A program made the position numbers and the translations under genes. A DNA stretch of 64,000 nt from a virus. How positions within the stretch are numbered: position 1 is the first letter of the stretch; each line of letters opens with the position of its first letter. This document shows, piece by piece, positions 40,149 through 49,921 of this stretch. The notes under the pieces are model-generated. The model was given only the letters and a program-made list of their open reading frames with translations. It had not been told where the DNA came from and ran no database searches. The stretch is from positions 33,369-97,368 of IMG/VR virus record IMGVR_UViG_3300025276_000026, one strand, 5' to 3'.

Positions 40149-41501
40149 TTAACCTAATGGTTTTAGTTTTGTTATTGCTTGAGTGTACTGTTGCATATCG
40201 GGTGCAAGTGTTGGTGCAGATTGCTCTGAGATAACACCTGTTCCTTCTTCTACAATAGTATCCTCAACTAGTTTGTCAATGTCATTTGGGAAGTAAGCTT
40301 CTGCAATTTCAGCAATCTTCTCAGCGAAGTCTGCCTCATCTTTAAAGTCTACACCATTTGACAATGATTCTAGCTTCTCTTTTTGTGATTCGGACAAACT
40401 GTCACCAGCTGCCGTTACCACGTTACTTCTCTTGAGGGCATCTAACTCTTCTGTGATGTCAATATTTCTACTAACTTCACCATCAAGTTTCTGTTCCATC
40501 TCGTCGAGACGATTTGCGAGTTCATCGATAACGTTGTACTTATCTTCTGGCACGTCAACATAATGTTCTGTGAACAATGTTTTCAAACCATCGATGAAGT
40601 TTTCTGTCATCTCTGCTCTCAATCCTCTTTCTATTGCAAGTTCGTTTTCTTTCGTCCACTCTTCTGCAACATATGAAAGATATTTATCAACACCTTCCGC
40701 TAGGTCGGTTTTGATTTTTTCCACTGAGGATTTTAATTCTTCTGTGTACTGAGTCTCTAGGGACTCTTTAATTTCTGCAACTTTTGAAGTCACTGCAGCT
40801 TTGAAGATAGTTCTAGCTTTGTCAGAATTCTCGTCTGATAAATCTAATGCTTCTGAGATTTTAGATAGGTCGTCTTCTACTTCAATCTCGATTAGATTTG
40901 CTTCGAGCTCTGCAGAAGTTTCTTCGTCAACTTCCTTCTCTTTCTTTTTATCTTCGTCTTCGTCATCACCCTTTTCGAAATTGAACTTTTCAGCGAAGTC
41001 TGCGACTGCATCTTCGTCCATTCCTTTTAGTGATTCTACTATTTTTCTAGCTACTTCTGCTTTAGTAAGGGTCTCGTCAACTTCTTCTTCTGATATAGAA
41101 CTAAATCTACTTTGAAGTTCTTCCTTAGTCATTTCCTTCATATTGTTGACGATAGCTTTGATAGATTCCATTTTAGTAGATTTAACTACGTCTTTAGATT
41201 CTTCTTCTTCTTCTGAAACTTTTGCAAGTTTAGGTTGCTTGTCTGCCTTACCAGCATTCTTTTGTTGGGCATCACCACTTACTGGTTTCTGTCCTTCTGC
41301 TTTCTTGATAGATGCAACTGCTTTGTCAACAGGATTTTCTTCGGGTTTAACGACTTCTGCTTTACCTTGACCTACGGTCTCGGCGTCAGATGAACCTTGC
41401 TTTACAGGTTTCGCGTCACCTTTTTGAGCACCGTCTGTAGGTTGTTTCACTTCAGAAACTTCTACTTCTGTACTTTCTAGGTTATTTTCTAACTCTGCCA
41501 T
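40149..41501 (-). CDS. 22: Prohead core scaffold gp22
   Basis: 450 aa (T4: 269), very acidic and helical, with E/K-rich coiled coils (KEEVDEETSAELEANLIEIE-type segments). The N-terminal 120 residues are Lys/Gln/Glu low complexity. The C-terminus SAPTLAPDMQQYTQAITKL resembles the end of marine gp22 proteins. It lies between the protease and the capsid gene as in T4. A TATAAATA box and Shine-Dalgarno AGGAG precede the start. Confidence 0.85.
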   Translation of the reverse strand: MAELENNLESTEVEVSEVKQPTDGAQKGDAKPVKQGSSDAETVGQGKAEVVKPEENPVDKAVASIKKAEGQKPVSGDAQQKNAGKADKQPKLAKVSEEEEESKDVVKSTKMESIKAIVNNMKEMTKEELQSRFSSISEEEVDETLTKAEVARKIVESLKGMDEDAVADFAEKFNFEKGDDEDEDKKKEKEVDEETSAELEANLIEIEVEDDLSKISEALDLSDENSDKARTIFKAAVTSKVAEIKESLETQYTEELKSSVEKIKTDLAEGVDKYLSYVAEEWTKENELAIERGLRAEMTENFIDGLKTLFTEHYVDVPEDKYNVIDELANRLDEMEQKLDGEVSRNIDITEELDALKRSNVVTAAGDSLSESQKEKLESLSNGVDFKDEADFAEKIAEIAEAYFPNDIDKLVEDTIVEEGTGVISEQSAPTLAPDMQQYTQAITKLKPLG

Positions 41502-41529
41502 GTTTTTCTCCTGTTTGAGTTTACTTTTT

Positions 41530-41537
41530 TATTTATA
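41530..41537 (-). promoter_or_regulatory. Late promoter for gp22-gp23
   Basis: Perfect TATAAATA on the minus strand, about 28 bases before the gp22 start, with room for a leader and Shine-Dalgarno. Confidence 0.7.
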
Positions 41538-41539
41538 TG

Positions 41540-42193
41540 TTAAAGGCTTTCAACAAACCTTTTCCATAGATTTAACTTAGTTTCTTCTAATTTATTCAGC
41601 TTAGCACCCCTTAATTGAGTCCTCATGCTGTCTGCGTCAACTGCTTTTAATATACCGTTAGACATAATCCACTCTACACCCTCGTAAATACCTTCAACGA
41701 AGGCCTCGGGAGCAGATGGGTCTGCCACTATATCGGCTGCTGTTGCCAATTGGAAGTCACCTTTTACGTATTGAGCACCACCTTTTTCTTCCAAAGAACC
41801 TAATCCTCTAGATGAAACTCCTAATTTGGCACCATCGTCGATAAGATTTCTTACAATCTGACCGTTTGGTGTGCTCAAAATCTTTGCACGTCCTATATAA
41901 TTGTTACCATCTTCTTCTAAAGATGTAATCATATGTGACACTTTATCAAGATTGATAGTCGGGCCCTCGGGATGACCGAGTTCTCCGAATGCTCTATCCT
42001 TCTCAATGAATTCTTTTCTATAACGGTTAACTTCTTTTTCCATAATTGCTTTAGGATAGACTCTACCGTTTCTATTTTTTATTTCTGACTGCATGAAGAC
42101 ACCTTCTATGAAGTATTCCTTCTTGCCTTCACTGTTTGCTTCAACAATGACTGGTGACATTTGATAGTCGTTATATTCAGATATTAATTTCAT
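41540..42193 (-). CDS. 21: Prohead maturation protease gp21
   Basis: 217 aa serine protease. Catalytic His in GELGHPEGP (H74) and Ser in LGVSSRGLG (about S127/128). The N-terminal YFIEGVFMQSEIKNRNGRVY is the family signature. It cleaves scaffold and capsid during head maturation. It overlaps the upstream gp68-like gene by 17 bases. Confidence 0.94.
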   Translation of the reverse strand: MKLISEYNDYQMSPVIVEANSEGKKEYFIEGVFMQSEIKNRNGRVYPKAIMEKEVNRYRKEFIEKDRAFGELGHPEGPTINLDKVSHMITSLEEDGNNYIGRAKILSTPNGQIVRNLIDDGAKLGVSSRGLGSLEEKGGAQYVKGDFQLATAADIVADPSAPEAFVEGIYEGVEWIMSNGILKAVDADSMRTQLRGAKLNKLEETKLNLWKRFVESL

Positions 42194-42479
42194 TTATAAT
42201 TTCCTCTACTGTTATTCCTTCTTCAGACATGGTAGACATTATCTTTTTAATGTCTTTCATCTCTTTCTCTGCAGCTTTCAAATCCTTATAAGAATTATCA
42301 CCACTGAATAAATTACCATCCATATACACATCAACTCTATTCTTTCTGTTCTGTGCATACGACACCATCACTTTTTTCGAACCAATCCTTACCGAATCAC
42401 TTTTGAGTTCTTTTGAACCTGTTGGCAACTTTAATTTTGCCTCGTTCAACTCATTAGATAATACGTTAAAGGATTTCAC
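42177..42479 (-). CDS. Prohead core protein (gp68 position)
   Basis: 100 aa. MKSFNVLSNELNEAKLKLPT, then a charged beta-alpha region (KKVMVSYAQNRKNRVDVYM) and an acidic end. Position between portal and protease is that of T4 gp68; sequence similarity to it is not obvious to me. Confidence 0.55.
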   Translation of the reverse strand: MKSFNVLSNELNEAKLKLPTGSKELKSDSVRIGSKKVMVSYAQNRKNRVDVYMDGNLFSGDNSYKDLKAAEKEMKDIKKIMSTMSEEGITVEEIINEINI

Positions 42480-42482
42480 TAA

Positions 42483-42662
42483 CTACTCTCCAGTAGGTTC
42501 TTTAGTGGGATTATCCATCCAGTCGACTTGAGCATTAACTCGTTTCATGTCGACAGCATCCGCTGCACTCTGTTTAAGTCCATCACCGATAGACCCTCTT
42601 GCAGCTTCGAATTGACCTTGTTCTATTTGGTCAACTATACTTTTTGCTATTTCACTACTCAT
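42483..42662 (-). CDS. Small prohead core protein (gp67 position), 59 aa
   Basis: MSSEIAKSIVDQIEQGQFEA, then ARGSIGDGLKQSAADAVDMK and an acidic end WMDNPTKEPTGE. It lies directly after the portal gene, the position of T4 gp67, which is similarly short and acidic. GGGAG precedes the ATG. Confidence 0.6.
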   Translation of the reverse strand: MSSEIAKSIVDQIEQGQFEAARGSIGDGLKQSAADAVDMKRVNAQVDWMDNPTKEPTGE

Positions 42663-42665
42663 ATT

Positions 42666-44204
42666 TTAAAAACTCCCGAAGTCATCTTCGTCTTCTTCAT
42701 CGCCCTTATCACTATTTCCTTCTTTAGCGATTTGAGCATCAATTATTTTTATGTCTTCTTCTGATTGTCTTAGTATATACTTTCTAATGTACTCATCTGA
42801 ATAGTACTTACCAACATACTCTGAAGCCTGACCGAGAGTATCTAATCTCTCTCTTAAAATCTCTGCATCCTTCAACTCTGTAAAATGGTTGTCGGTTGTA
42901 AAATCATACTGTAAGAAGTCTTTGACTTTGTCAAACTCCTCACCACTTACGATTTCCTTAAGTACTAATTGTGTCTTAAGAATATCTGTAAAAACTCTTC
43001 CAAACTTCTTCTGAAGTCTGTTTGTGAACTTATTAAATTTAAGTTCGTCTCTAGAAATTTCAGATGAACGACCCATGTTGAATCCGTTATCTGCTTCCAT
43101 TCTAGATGAAGGTACGTTTAGAGATTGATATAACTTCTTCTTGAAGTATTCTATATCATCTATGTCTGCTAGGTTTTGTCCGCCTGGCAATGTAGTAATC
43201 TCTGTTCCTCTACCACCTTCTCTTCTTGGTAACCAAAAATCTTCCAACATACTCATATGTTTTCTATCATCTTTGATTTCACCTGTATCTGCATTGTAAA
43301 CCAACTTGTTCTTGTATCGGTTCATTACATCAGCAAGATACTGTTCTGCCTTTGCTTTTGGAAGGTTACCTACGTCGATGTAGAATATCCTTCTTTCGGG
43401 GGCTCTTGAAATCCTATAGATAACAAGTGCATCTTCCATCATTGATAACTGATTTGCAGTCTTCAATGCCTTGTGCAGATACCCGATAACTACGTTCTTA
43501 GTGTAGTCAAGTAATCCCGAAGTTGTATAACATACTGCCTCGGGTGCGATTCGTACAGTGTTTCCTTCCGCTGCACTAGTCTTATCAAAACCTTTATCAT
43601 TGAATACGAAGAACTCTTCTATCTTAGAAACCCTTTCTATCTTAGTCTTTGGGTCTCTTTCCTTCTCAATGTTTCTAACCTTCTTAATCTTAATAGGGTC
43701 AATATTTCTCAAGTCCATGATACCAGCTTTTGGTTTTTTGCCGTCCACGACTTTATGGAAGTATATCCTTCCATCCACGTACCATTTTCTGAATAATTCA
43801 TGAGAGTTCTGATTGAACTTCATCATTGATAGGATGCTACTGAACTCGTCTTGTACCTTGTTTTTGATACTGTCAGAGAGTTTAACATCTCTGAGGTCGA
43901 GTGACACTATCCTATCGGAACTATCCGATGTGATACACTCATTAATAATGTCTTCGATAGCAGAGTCACACTCTGGCACCAAAGATATTTCACGGTATCG
44001 TCTAATGAGTTCTGCCTCATTTTTGATACCACCTTCCATATCGATGTAAGCACCGTATGCTCCACCCGATATAAAACCGCTCTGTTGTTGTATGACTGGC
44101 GTACCGTCATCATCAACTGGGGGTACAAATGATGGAGATGAGGGCATCTCCTTCGTTCGTAATTCATCCTTTTTACGGGATATTTCAAATCCTAATATTT
44201 CCAT
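42666..44204 (-). CDS. 20: Portal protein gp20
   Basis: 512 aa. MEILGFEISRKKDELRTKEM at the start, then AYIDMEGGIKNEAELIRRYR, DSAIEDIINECITSDSSDRI, VIYRISRAPERRIFYIDVGN, and the C-terminal helical domain. It forms the vertex for DNA entry. There is no Shine-Dalgarno; TATAAATA ends 5 bases before the ATG. Confidence 0.96.
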   Translation of the reverse strand: MEILGFEISRKKDELRTKEMPSSPSFVPPVDDDGTPVIQQQSGFISGGAYGAYIDMEGGIKNEAELIRRYREISLVPECDSAIEDIINECITSDSSDRIVSLDLRDVKLSDSIKNKVQDEFSSILSMMKFNQNSHELFRKWYVDGRIYFHKVVDGKKPKAGIMDLRNIDPIKIKKVRNIEKERDPKTKIERVSKIEEFFVFNDKGFDKTSAAEGNTVRIAPEAVCYTTSGLLDYTKNVVIGYLHKALKTANQLSMMEDALVIYRISRAPERRIFYIDVGNLPKAKAEQYLADVMNRYKNKLVYNADTGEIKDDRKHMSMLEDFWLPRREGGRGTEITTLPGGQNLADIDDIEYFKKKLYQSLNVPSSRMEADNGFNMGRSSEISRDELKFNKFTNRLQKKFGRVFTDILKTQLVLKEIVSGEEFDKVKDFLQYDFTTDNHFTELKDAEILRERLDTLGQASEYVGKYYSDEYIRKYILRQSEEDIKIIDAQIAKEGNSDKGDEEDEDDFGSF

Positions 44205-44209
44205 AACTA

Positions 44210-44217
44210 TATTTATA
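44210..44217 (-). promoter_or_regulatory. Late promoter box directly before gp20
   Basis: Perfect TATAAATA on the minus strand, 5 bases from the ATG. Transcription would start at or next to the start codon. Confidence 0.6.
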
Positions 44218-44240
44218 CCACTCCAAAAGTGGTTTTTTTC
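44216..44240 (+). terminator. Hairpin with T-run between tail tube and portal genes
   Basis: ACCACT and AGTGGT pair; the plus strand continues TTTTTTT. It overlaps the gp20 promoter box by two bases. On the minus strand only A-runs flank it, so as a terminator it would act on antisense transcripts. Confidence 0.45.
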
Positions 44241-44247
44241 ACTTTAA

Positions 44248-44745
44248 TTAAAGGACTCTTTCCCAATGAGAGAAAGCTATTTCAACTGTAAATTCTTCTA
44301 ATGCATCGACTGTTTCATAACTTAATGCTATTTCACCGATGTTTTTAGGGAACATGTTGAAGAACTCGTATCTCGCTAGAACTGAGTCATCTTTGTTTAA
44401 CTGTTCTACAAATCCTCTAGATAATAAGTAATCTAAAGTTGTAGAGCCTTCACCACTATCCATTGCTTGGATTTCCATCTGCCATGCTTCAAGAGCAGTT
44501 CTTGCAGAGAATTCCATATCATTGATGATAGTAACTGACCAGTCTGCGAAACTTCTTTCACCTGCCAGTTTTAGAACCATTCCTCTAAAAGGAACTGGTG
44601 TTTCACTCAAGGTTGCAGCTGGAATGTTTGCACCCTTACACATGAACTCGATATTGTTTCCAGCTCTTGGTAAGAATACTCTAAAACGGTTTGCTCTTGG
44701 GCCACCACCGATTAGTTGTGCTTTAAATTGGTCTATTGTTGCCAT
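44248..44745 (-). CDS. 19: Tail tube protein gp19
   Basis: 165 aa. NRFRVFLPRAGNNIEFMCKG, ANIPAATLSETPVPFRGMV, WSVTIINDMEFSARTALEAW, YEFFNMFPKNIGEIALSYET: the gp19 pattern. It forms the inner tube through which DNA passes. It follows the sheath gene by 12 bases. Confidence 0.93.
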   Translation of the reverse strand: MATIDQFKAQLIGGGPRANRFRVFLPRAGNNIEFMCKGANIPAATLSETPVPFRGMVLKLAGERSFADWSVTIINDMEFSARTALEAWQMEIQAMDSGEGSTTLDYLLSRGFVEQLNKDDSVLARYEFFNMFPKNIGEIALSYETVDALEEFTVEIAFSHWERVL

Positions 44746-44757
44746 GTTTTATACTCC

Positions 44758-46758
44758 TTAAACTGCGCCATAGATTTCACTAAACTCAACACCCGACCTT
44801 GCAGCCACGAAGTTAAGAGTGATAAAGTTAATACTTCTAGCAGGTTTAACAAAGATAGAACAAACGAATTCGTTTCTATCAATGACACTATCAGTGTTGT
44901 TTGTTTCGTCACAAACTACTGAAAAGTCTACTAGTCCTCTTCTGTTTTTTACATCTCTTAGGAAAGGTTCTACTGCAGCTCTAAATTGTGCTCTTGTGAA
45001 TGCATCGTTGAATTCAAAGAGTTGTGCTTTCGCAGCTGTTGATATTGCCTTCTCTAATACTATGAATAATCTTCTGACATTAATTCTATCAAATGCTGAT
45101 GGAGAACTTAATGCTGTCTTATCACCGTAAAGAATTGTTCCTTGGCCTGGGAATGTTACTACTGGATTAACTCTTGCTCTGTACAAGTCATCTCTAGATG
45201 CTTGTGAAGGGTTAAACGCAAGTTTAGTAATTCCTAGGTACTGTCCTCTTGAGAATCCTGCTGGTGAGAACCATGCATCTCTAAGTAGGTCAGACCTTGC
45301 CATTATGCCTGCTGTATGTCCGTTAGCAGGTACGTAACAGTACTTATCGTTGTATCTGTCGTACTGATATGTCCAACCGCTGTCGATTACGGCATATGAA
45401 CTTGAAGACATAGTGTTAGCAGTGGTTATAACGTTACTTGATTGTGTTGACTCTGAAGTAACACCAACAACGTCTGCACGTCTTGGTGACATAACTGCGA
45501 CACAATCTTTTCTTGATTCTGCAATCATTACCGCTTGATTAGAAAGTGTAGTCCAGTCTGCAAGAATGTCTTGGTCTGTTCCACTTCCATTATCAGTTCT
45601 TGAAGAACCTACGATTAGGAAAGATATATCTGTTGTTTCACCATCTTTGAAATGAGTTTCCCATGCACCGTACTTCTGAGCTGCTGTTGCAGTTCTTCCG
45701 TTGGCACCATTTGCTAGGGATGTAGTCTCTGGCAATGTAGGTCTTCCGAATGCTTTGCCTGAAGTAGCAGATATTGCATGAGTTCTGTTTTCATTTGCAG
45801 TGTTTACCATTGCAGTTGAATGGAATGTCCAATATATGTACTCTGATTTATTTGCTATTACTTTTTTGTAATAGTTAGTCTCACCACTTGCATCTTTTGC
45901 GTCTGACGCAAGAGAAACAAATCCGTAAGTTTCTAAAATTGAATGTCTAACACCACTGATTGCACCGTCTTCGTCGGATACAACAACGTGAATCTCGTCA
46001 GCAACTCCACCCGCTGCAGTTGCAGAAGTAGATGTGCCAGGAGCTTTATCGAATGATGCAAAGAATTCCCAGTATCTATTTACTGCAGAACCATTAGCAA
46101 CTGTTGCAATTAGACCTGTCCCTGTAGGTTGACCTAATGCTTCGATTGTTATAATGTCTGTGTTGATTGCAGTAACACGATATTGTTGTGTTACAGCAGC
46201 GAATGTTATGATGTCTCTGACTTTTAATAATGCTCCACCACCACTCGCAAGAGTGATTAGTGTTTGACCAGCTGCTTCTTCAGCACCTGTTGTCGTTGCA
46301 GCGTCATTGTAATATGCATCGGGTGATGTACATACAGAAACTTTTAATGAATTACCTAAGACGCCAGGGCATCGTGCAATCCATTTTCCTACTGTTGAAC
46401 CTAGAGCGCCTGTTTCATAAGATGCGACGTAAGTGTCGTTGTTCTTAAGAAGTGATGTAGTAGAACCACCAGCGTTTGCACTAAACAAACCTGTAGTTCC
46501 GACTCTAACGACTCTTAATGATGAACCATATCTTAAAAATGCTTCTGCTGAATAAAAGTCTTCTGCTCCAGCATTGGTATTAGCTGGTTCTGAGAACTCT
46601 TCTACTAAAGCCTTTGTGTCTGAAACTGTCTTAACTTCATCAACAGGGCCCCATTGGAATGAACCAGCGAAAGCACCAGTTGTGCTTGATACTGCTGGTA
46701 CAACATTTGTAAGGTCAACCTCTTTGACCTGTACGCCTGGTGATACTTGAAATGCCAT
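44758..46758 (-). CDS. 18: Tail sheath protein gp18
   Basis: 666 aa. Start FQVSPGVQVKEVDLTNVVPA; C-terminal FTRAQFRAAVEPFLRDVKNR and NEFVCSIFVKPARSINFITL. Contractile sheath subunit. Good Shine-Dalgarno AGGAG and a late box 40 bases upstream. Confidence 0.96.
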   Translation of the reverse strand: MAFQVSPGVQVKEVDLTNVVPAVSSTTGAFAGSFQWGPVDEVKTVSDTKALVEEFSEPANTNAGAEDFYSAEAFLRYGSSLRVVRVGTTGLFSANAGGSTTSLLKNNDTYVASYETGALGSTVGKWIARCPGVLGNSLKVSVCTSPDAYYNDAATTTGAEEAAGQTLITLASGGGALLKVRDIITFAAVTQQYRVTAINTDIITIEALGQPTGTGLIATVANGSAVNRYWEFFASFDKAPGTSTSATAAGGVADEIHVVVSDEDGAISGVRHSILETYGFVSLASDAKDASGETNYYKKVIANKSEYIYWTFHSTAMVNTANENRTHAISATSGKAFGRPTLPETTSLANGANGRTATAAQKYGAWETHFKDGETTDISFLIVGSSRTDNGSGTDQDILADWTTLSNQAVMIAESRKDCVAVMSPRRADVVGVTSESTQSSNVITTANTMSSSSYAVIDSGWTYQYDRYNDKYCYVPANGHTAGIMARSDLLRDAWFSPAGFSRGQYLGITKLAFNPSQASRDDLYRARVNPVVTFPGQGTILYGDKTALSSPSAFDRINVRRLFIVLEKAISTAAKAQLFEFNDAFTRAQFRAAVEPFLRDVKNRRGLVDFSVVCDETNNTDSVIDRNEFVCSIFVKPARSINFITLNFVAARSGVEFSEIYGAV

Positions 46759-46797
46759 ACTTTTTCTCCTGTTAATGTAAAAAGTTGTTTACTGTTT

Positions 46798-46805
46798 TAT
46801 TTATA
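46798..46805 (-). promoter_or_regulatory. Late promoter for gp18
   Basis: Perfect TATAAATA on the minus strand in the 81-base gap between gp17 and gp18. Confidence 0.72.
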
Positions 46806-46839
46806 ACTTTTAATTTCCTATTAAATGGCACTAAGGCCA

Positions 46840-48426
46840 TCACATGTTTTTGTGATACCATCTATCACCTTCCTTATCCACAAATGAAGATTCTTGAGGA
46901 CTTCCCTCTCCGAAGACTCCTGCTGGTAGCAAATCGTCTTGGATTATCTTCTGTTGTTCGGCATACAACAAGTCTTTAACTTGTGTATCGGTTAAGTGAT
47001 AGAAGTATTCTGTAGTGATAAACCAACTAAACAGGACAATATTCATTACCATGTCGTCGTGATAACCTCTATCAGCTTCGAAACTTGTACCTTTATTTAT
47101 AAAGGTCATGAGCTCGGTTATTGTAGGCCTATCCACTAACTCTAATCTGTGTTCTTCTAACAATTCTTTCATTGTTGAACAACCGATTCGTTTAATCTTT
47201 CTTGACATCGTAACTCCGATGTCGGCTGCACTTGCAAAACCTTGGGTAAAAACGTTCTCATACTCAATGTCATAGTGCAATTGATTAGCAACCATAGCAC
47301 CTTCATTATTATTTTCAATTATTACAATTGGTTTATTATAAGGTGTTACAAACTTATTTATAATATCGGGGAAGAGAAGGGGACTTATCATGTTATCTCT
47401 GTACACAGCCACCTGTTTAAAGGGTTGTATGGAGACATCAAAGATTGTGAACGTACTCCAATCCATCCCCCTACCCTTTGCAACATCGACTGTTACTATG
47501 TATTCATGACCCTCTACTGGTTTATCATACATCGTAAACCCATCTCTCACCCATTCACCGTCTATTGCTTTCATTTCCAATAGGGTGTTACTATTAATAA
47601 GAGTATTACCAGTTCCTAAGAACGAGTTACCATACTCTTGTTCAAACTGTGCTTCGGACGTGTTGCCGATTGTTTGTTGTTTCCATGCTTCATCTCTGCC
47701 TGGCACATCAAACCAGTTAATAAGGAAGTCTTTATAGTCCGACTGGCCATGTACTGCACTCTCATATATCTTATGGAACATATTACCTACACCGTTTGCA
47801 GTAGAGGTAATGATAACCTTGGAGTTTTTACCCGAGGTAACAACTGGATATGTTGCAGTATAGAAGGTTGCAGCGTCTTCTACGAATGCAAACTCATCTA
47901 GATATAGTAAGTTAATTGACATACCACGAATAGATGATGAGGATGTTGCAGCTGCAACTACCTTTGAATCGTTTGCAAATTCTATTGAACCTTTGTTAAG
48001 AATCTTAACGCCGGGCTGTAGAAAGAACGGAACTGATTCTAACATAGTAACAATACGTGCAATCATCTCCCTTGCAATTGCACCTTTGTTTGCAAGAACC
48101 GCTACGGTAACTTCGGGATGAAATACTAGGAACCATAGTAAGTAAGCACATGACGTAATGGATTTACCACTCTGTCTAGATGCAAGTACTACGTTAAACC
48201 TATTGTCGTTATAATGATTTATTAGTTTGTCTTGATACCCACGAAGTTTAAAGGGAACCATACCCTCGTCTAGTGAGATAATCTGTGTGTAATTCTCAAT
48301 GAAATGACAAGGGTCTTCAGAACATTTGATGTATTCTGCAAGCTCATCCTTGGTGTATTGTATATCAATACCACCTCTTTTGATGAGGTTGTTACCTAGA
48401 TAACCTTCATTGGTTGGTGCAACCAT
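46840..48426 (-). CDS. 17: Terminase large subunit gp17
   Basis: 528 aa packaging motor. Walker A SRQSGKS (83-89), Walker B NLLYLDEFAFVED, coupling motif VIITSTANG, nuclease motifs YIVTVDVAKGRGMDW and IVIIENNNEG, and the last acidic cluster DDMVMNIVLFSW. It packages DNA by the headful mechanism in T4. It overlaps gp16 by one base. Confidence 0.96.
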   Translation of the reverse strand: MVAPTNEGYLGNNLIKRGGIDIQYTKDELAEYIKCSEDPCHFIENYTQIISLDEGMVPFKLRGYQDKLINHYNDNRFNVVLASRQSGKSITSCAYLLWFLVFHPEVTVAVLANKGAIAREMIARIVTMLESVPFFLQPGVKILNKGSIEFANDSKVVAAATSSSSIRGMSINLLYLDEFAFVEDAATFYTATYPVVTSGKNSKVIITSTANGVGNMFHKIYESAVHGQSDYKDFLINWFDVPGRDEAWKQQTIGNTSEAQFEQEYGNSFLGTGNTLINSNTLLEMKAIDGEWVRDGFTMYDKPVEGHEYIVTVDVAKGRGMDWSTFTIFDVSIQPFKQVAVYRDNMISPLLFPDIINKFVTPYNKPIVIIENNNEGAMVANQLHYDIEYENVFTQGFASAADIGVTMSRKIKRIGCSTMKELLEEHRLELVDRPTITELMTFINKGTSFEADRGYHDDMVMNIVLFSWFITTEYFYHLTDTQVKDLLYAEQQKIIQDDLLPAGVFGEGSPQESSFVDKEGDRWYHKNM

Positions 48427-48845
48427 TACTCTTTAGTCTTCTTCAAAAATTTCTGTAATTCTGAAGTTGAACCTACGTATAGATGATTGTGTTGTGTACC
48501 AACCTTTGGTTTATCATCGTCTTTCTCTAGGTCTTTAATCTTCTTTTGTAGGTCTAATAATTTCTCTGCAGTCTCACCGACTGTCTTAAGTAACTGACCA
48601 GCAACCTCGTATGCACGTGGGTGTTCAGTTTCTTTTGCAACCTCTAAGATACCATCGATAGCATCTTGTCCACGCTCTACAAGACCATAGAGATTCTCTC
48701 TTGCGTATTTGTAGTCGTTTATTATGGATTCACCTCGGTCATTTAGTGACGGAAGCTTGTTCGGTATTACTTGAACTTCTTGTTTGATTTCTTTTTCGAT
48801 ACCAAGGATGTCATCCAGTTGGTTATCTATTGTATCTTTCGCCAT
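48426..48845 (-). CDS. 16: Terminase small subunit gp16
   Basis: 139 aa. Helical with a central pair of helices (RENLYGLVERGQDAIDGILE; AYEVAGQLLKTVGETAEKLL) and a coiled coil, as in T4 gp16. C-terminus HNHLYVGSTSELQKFLKK is conserved in marine homologues. It recognises DNA for packaging. Confidence 0.88.
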   Translation of the reverse strand: MAKDTIDNQLDDILGIEKEIKQEVQVIPNKLPSLNDRGESIINDYKYARENLYGLVERGQDAIDGILEVAKETEHPRAYEVAGQLLKTVGETAEKLLDLQKKIKDLEKDDDKPKVGTQHNHLYVGSTSELQKFLKKTKE

Positions 48846-48847
48846 AA

Positions 48848-49921
48848 TTAACTCGCATCTGTAGTCCTATCGTCTGCAAAACTTCGGGTAGAACCGTCAT
48901 CATAAAATGTTACTGTCTCTGCGACAACAAAGGTATCGGTTGGGTCAACTGAACCTACAAACTTCAAGTTTGTTTTTGCATCTATTGTGACTGCAGCGGA
49001 AACTACCATTGATAGTTTATTTGCATTAATAGAAACAATGGTTGGATTGGTTCCCAAATTCGTTCCGAACACTTCATCGTTCACACTTACCTTTGTATTT
49101 ATAGCTACTGGAAAAGTGATTGTAGTCGATGCTGATACGGCATTACTTCTGGCTGCAAATGCTGGTTCGTAATGTTTGACTTCTTTAACTAGACCACTAC
49201 TATCTATTTCACTAGTAGTGAACAGACCACTTGCAGTCTTAACTTGTCCTTGGACTCCGTCTGATATATAAATTCTTTCGATAACGTTCTTAATAACCTC
49301 TCCAGTATATACTGGGCCGAAGAAGTATAGTTTCATAGAGAACTCTAAAGTGTATTCTATAACACGTCTTTCTTCGAATGTACCTTCATATGAGTCTTCC
49401 ATTGTCACTGAGTTAAGGATGATTGGTACATCTCTGTAATCAGTCATCGAATCAATCATCTTCATGGTAACTGTGTATTCGGGTTGGAAGTATGGTAGTA
49501 TTTGTTCTACTATTTGTAGTGCATCATTCATGTTCTTTGCAAGAATTGATAAACTAAATGTTAAATTGTATGGTGCTGGTTGGTATTGAAACCCTCTTTT
49601 TCCAGTATCGCTTCCTTCTAAAGATGATTTACTATTTCTAATTAATTTGTTTTGTTGTCTAGTTGCATCATACTCAAATCCAGTAAGTTCAAATGCAAGT
49701 CTAGGCATACTGATTGCAGTTCTCATACCATCATTAAGATTAGCATCTTCTGCTAGTCGTTGTAAGAACTTCTGTTTAGGCCCATAACTTATGGGTACTT
49801 TTGATTCTGTGAGTACAGTTCCGTCTGCCTTGACTTTCTTAACAGTTATGTTATTAAACAGAGTTCCAAATATGGAAACAGCACGTTTAAAAGTTTCATT
49901 ATAAAAGTATGTCCCAAACAT
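48848..49921 (-). CDS. 15: Tail sheath stabiliser/completion protein gp15
   Basis: 357 aa. MFGTYFYNETFKRAVSIFGT, VPISYGPKQKFLQRL, YNLTFSLSILAKNMNDALQI and VEQILPYFQPEYTVTMKMID match T4 gp15 (272 aa), including the VEQILPYFQP signature. About 120 C-terminal residues after ERIYISDG have no T4 equivalent. It caps the tail and joins it to the neck. Confidence 0.93.
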   Translation of the reverse strand: MFGTYFYNETFKRAVSIFGTLFNNITVKKVKADGTVLTESKVPISYGPKQKFLQRLAEDANLNDGMRTAISMPRLAFELTGFEYDATRQQNKLIRNSKSSLEGSDTGKRGFQYQPAPYNLTFSLSILAKNMNDALQIVEQILPYFQPEYTVTMKMIDSMTDYRDVPIILNSVTMEDSYEGTFEERRVIEYTLEFSMKLYFFGPVYTGEVIKNVIERIYISDGVQGQVKTASGLFTTSEIDSSGLVKEVKHYEPAFAARSNAVSASTTITFPVAINTKVSVNDEVFGTNLGTNPTIVSINANKLSMVVSAAVTIDAKTNLKFVGSVDPTDTFVVAETVTFYDDGSTRSFADDRTTDAS

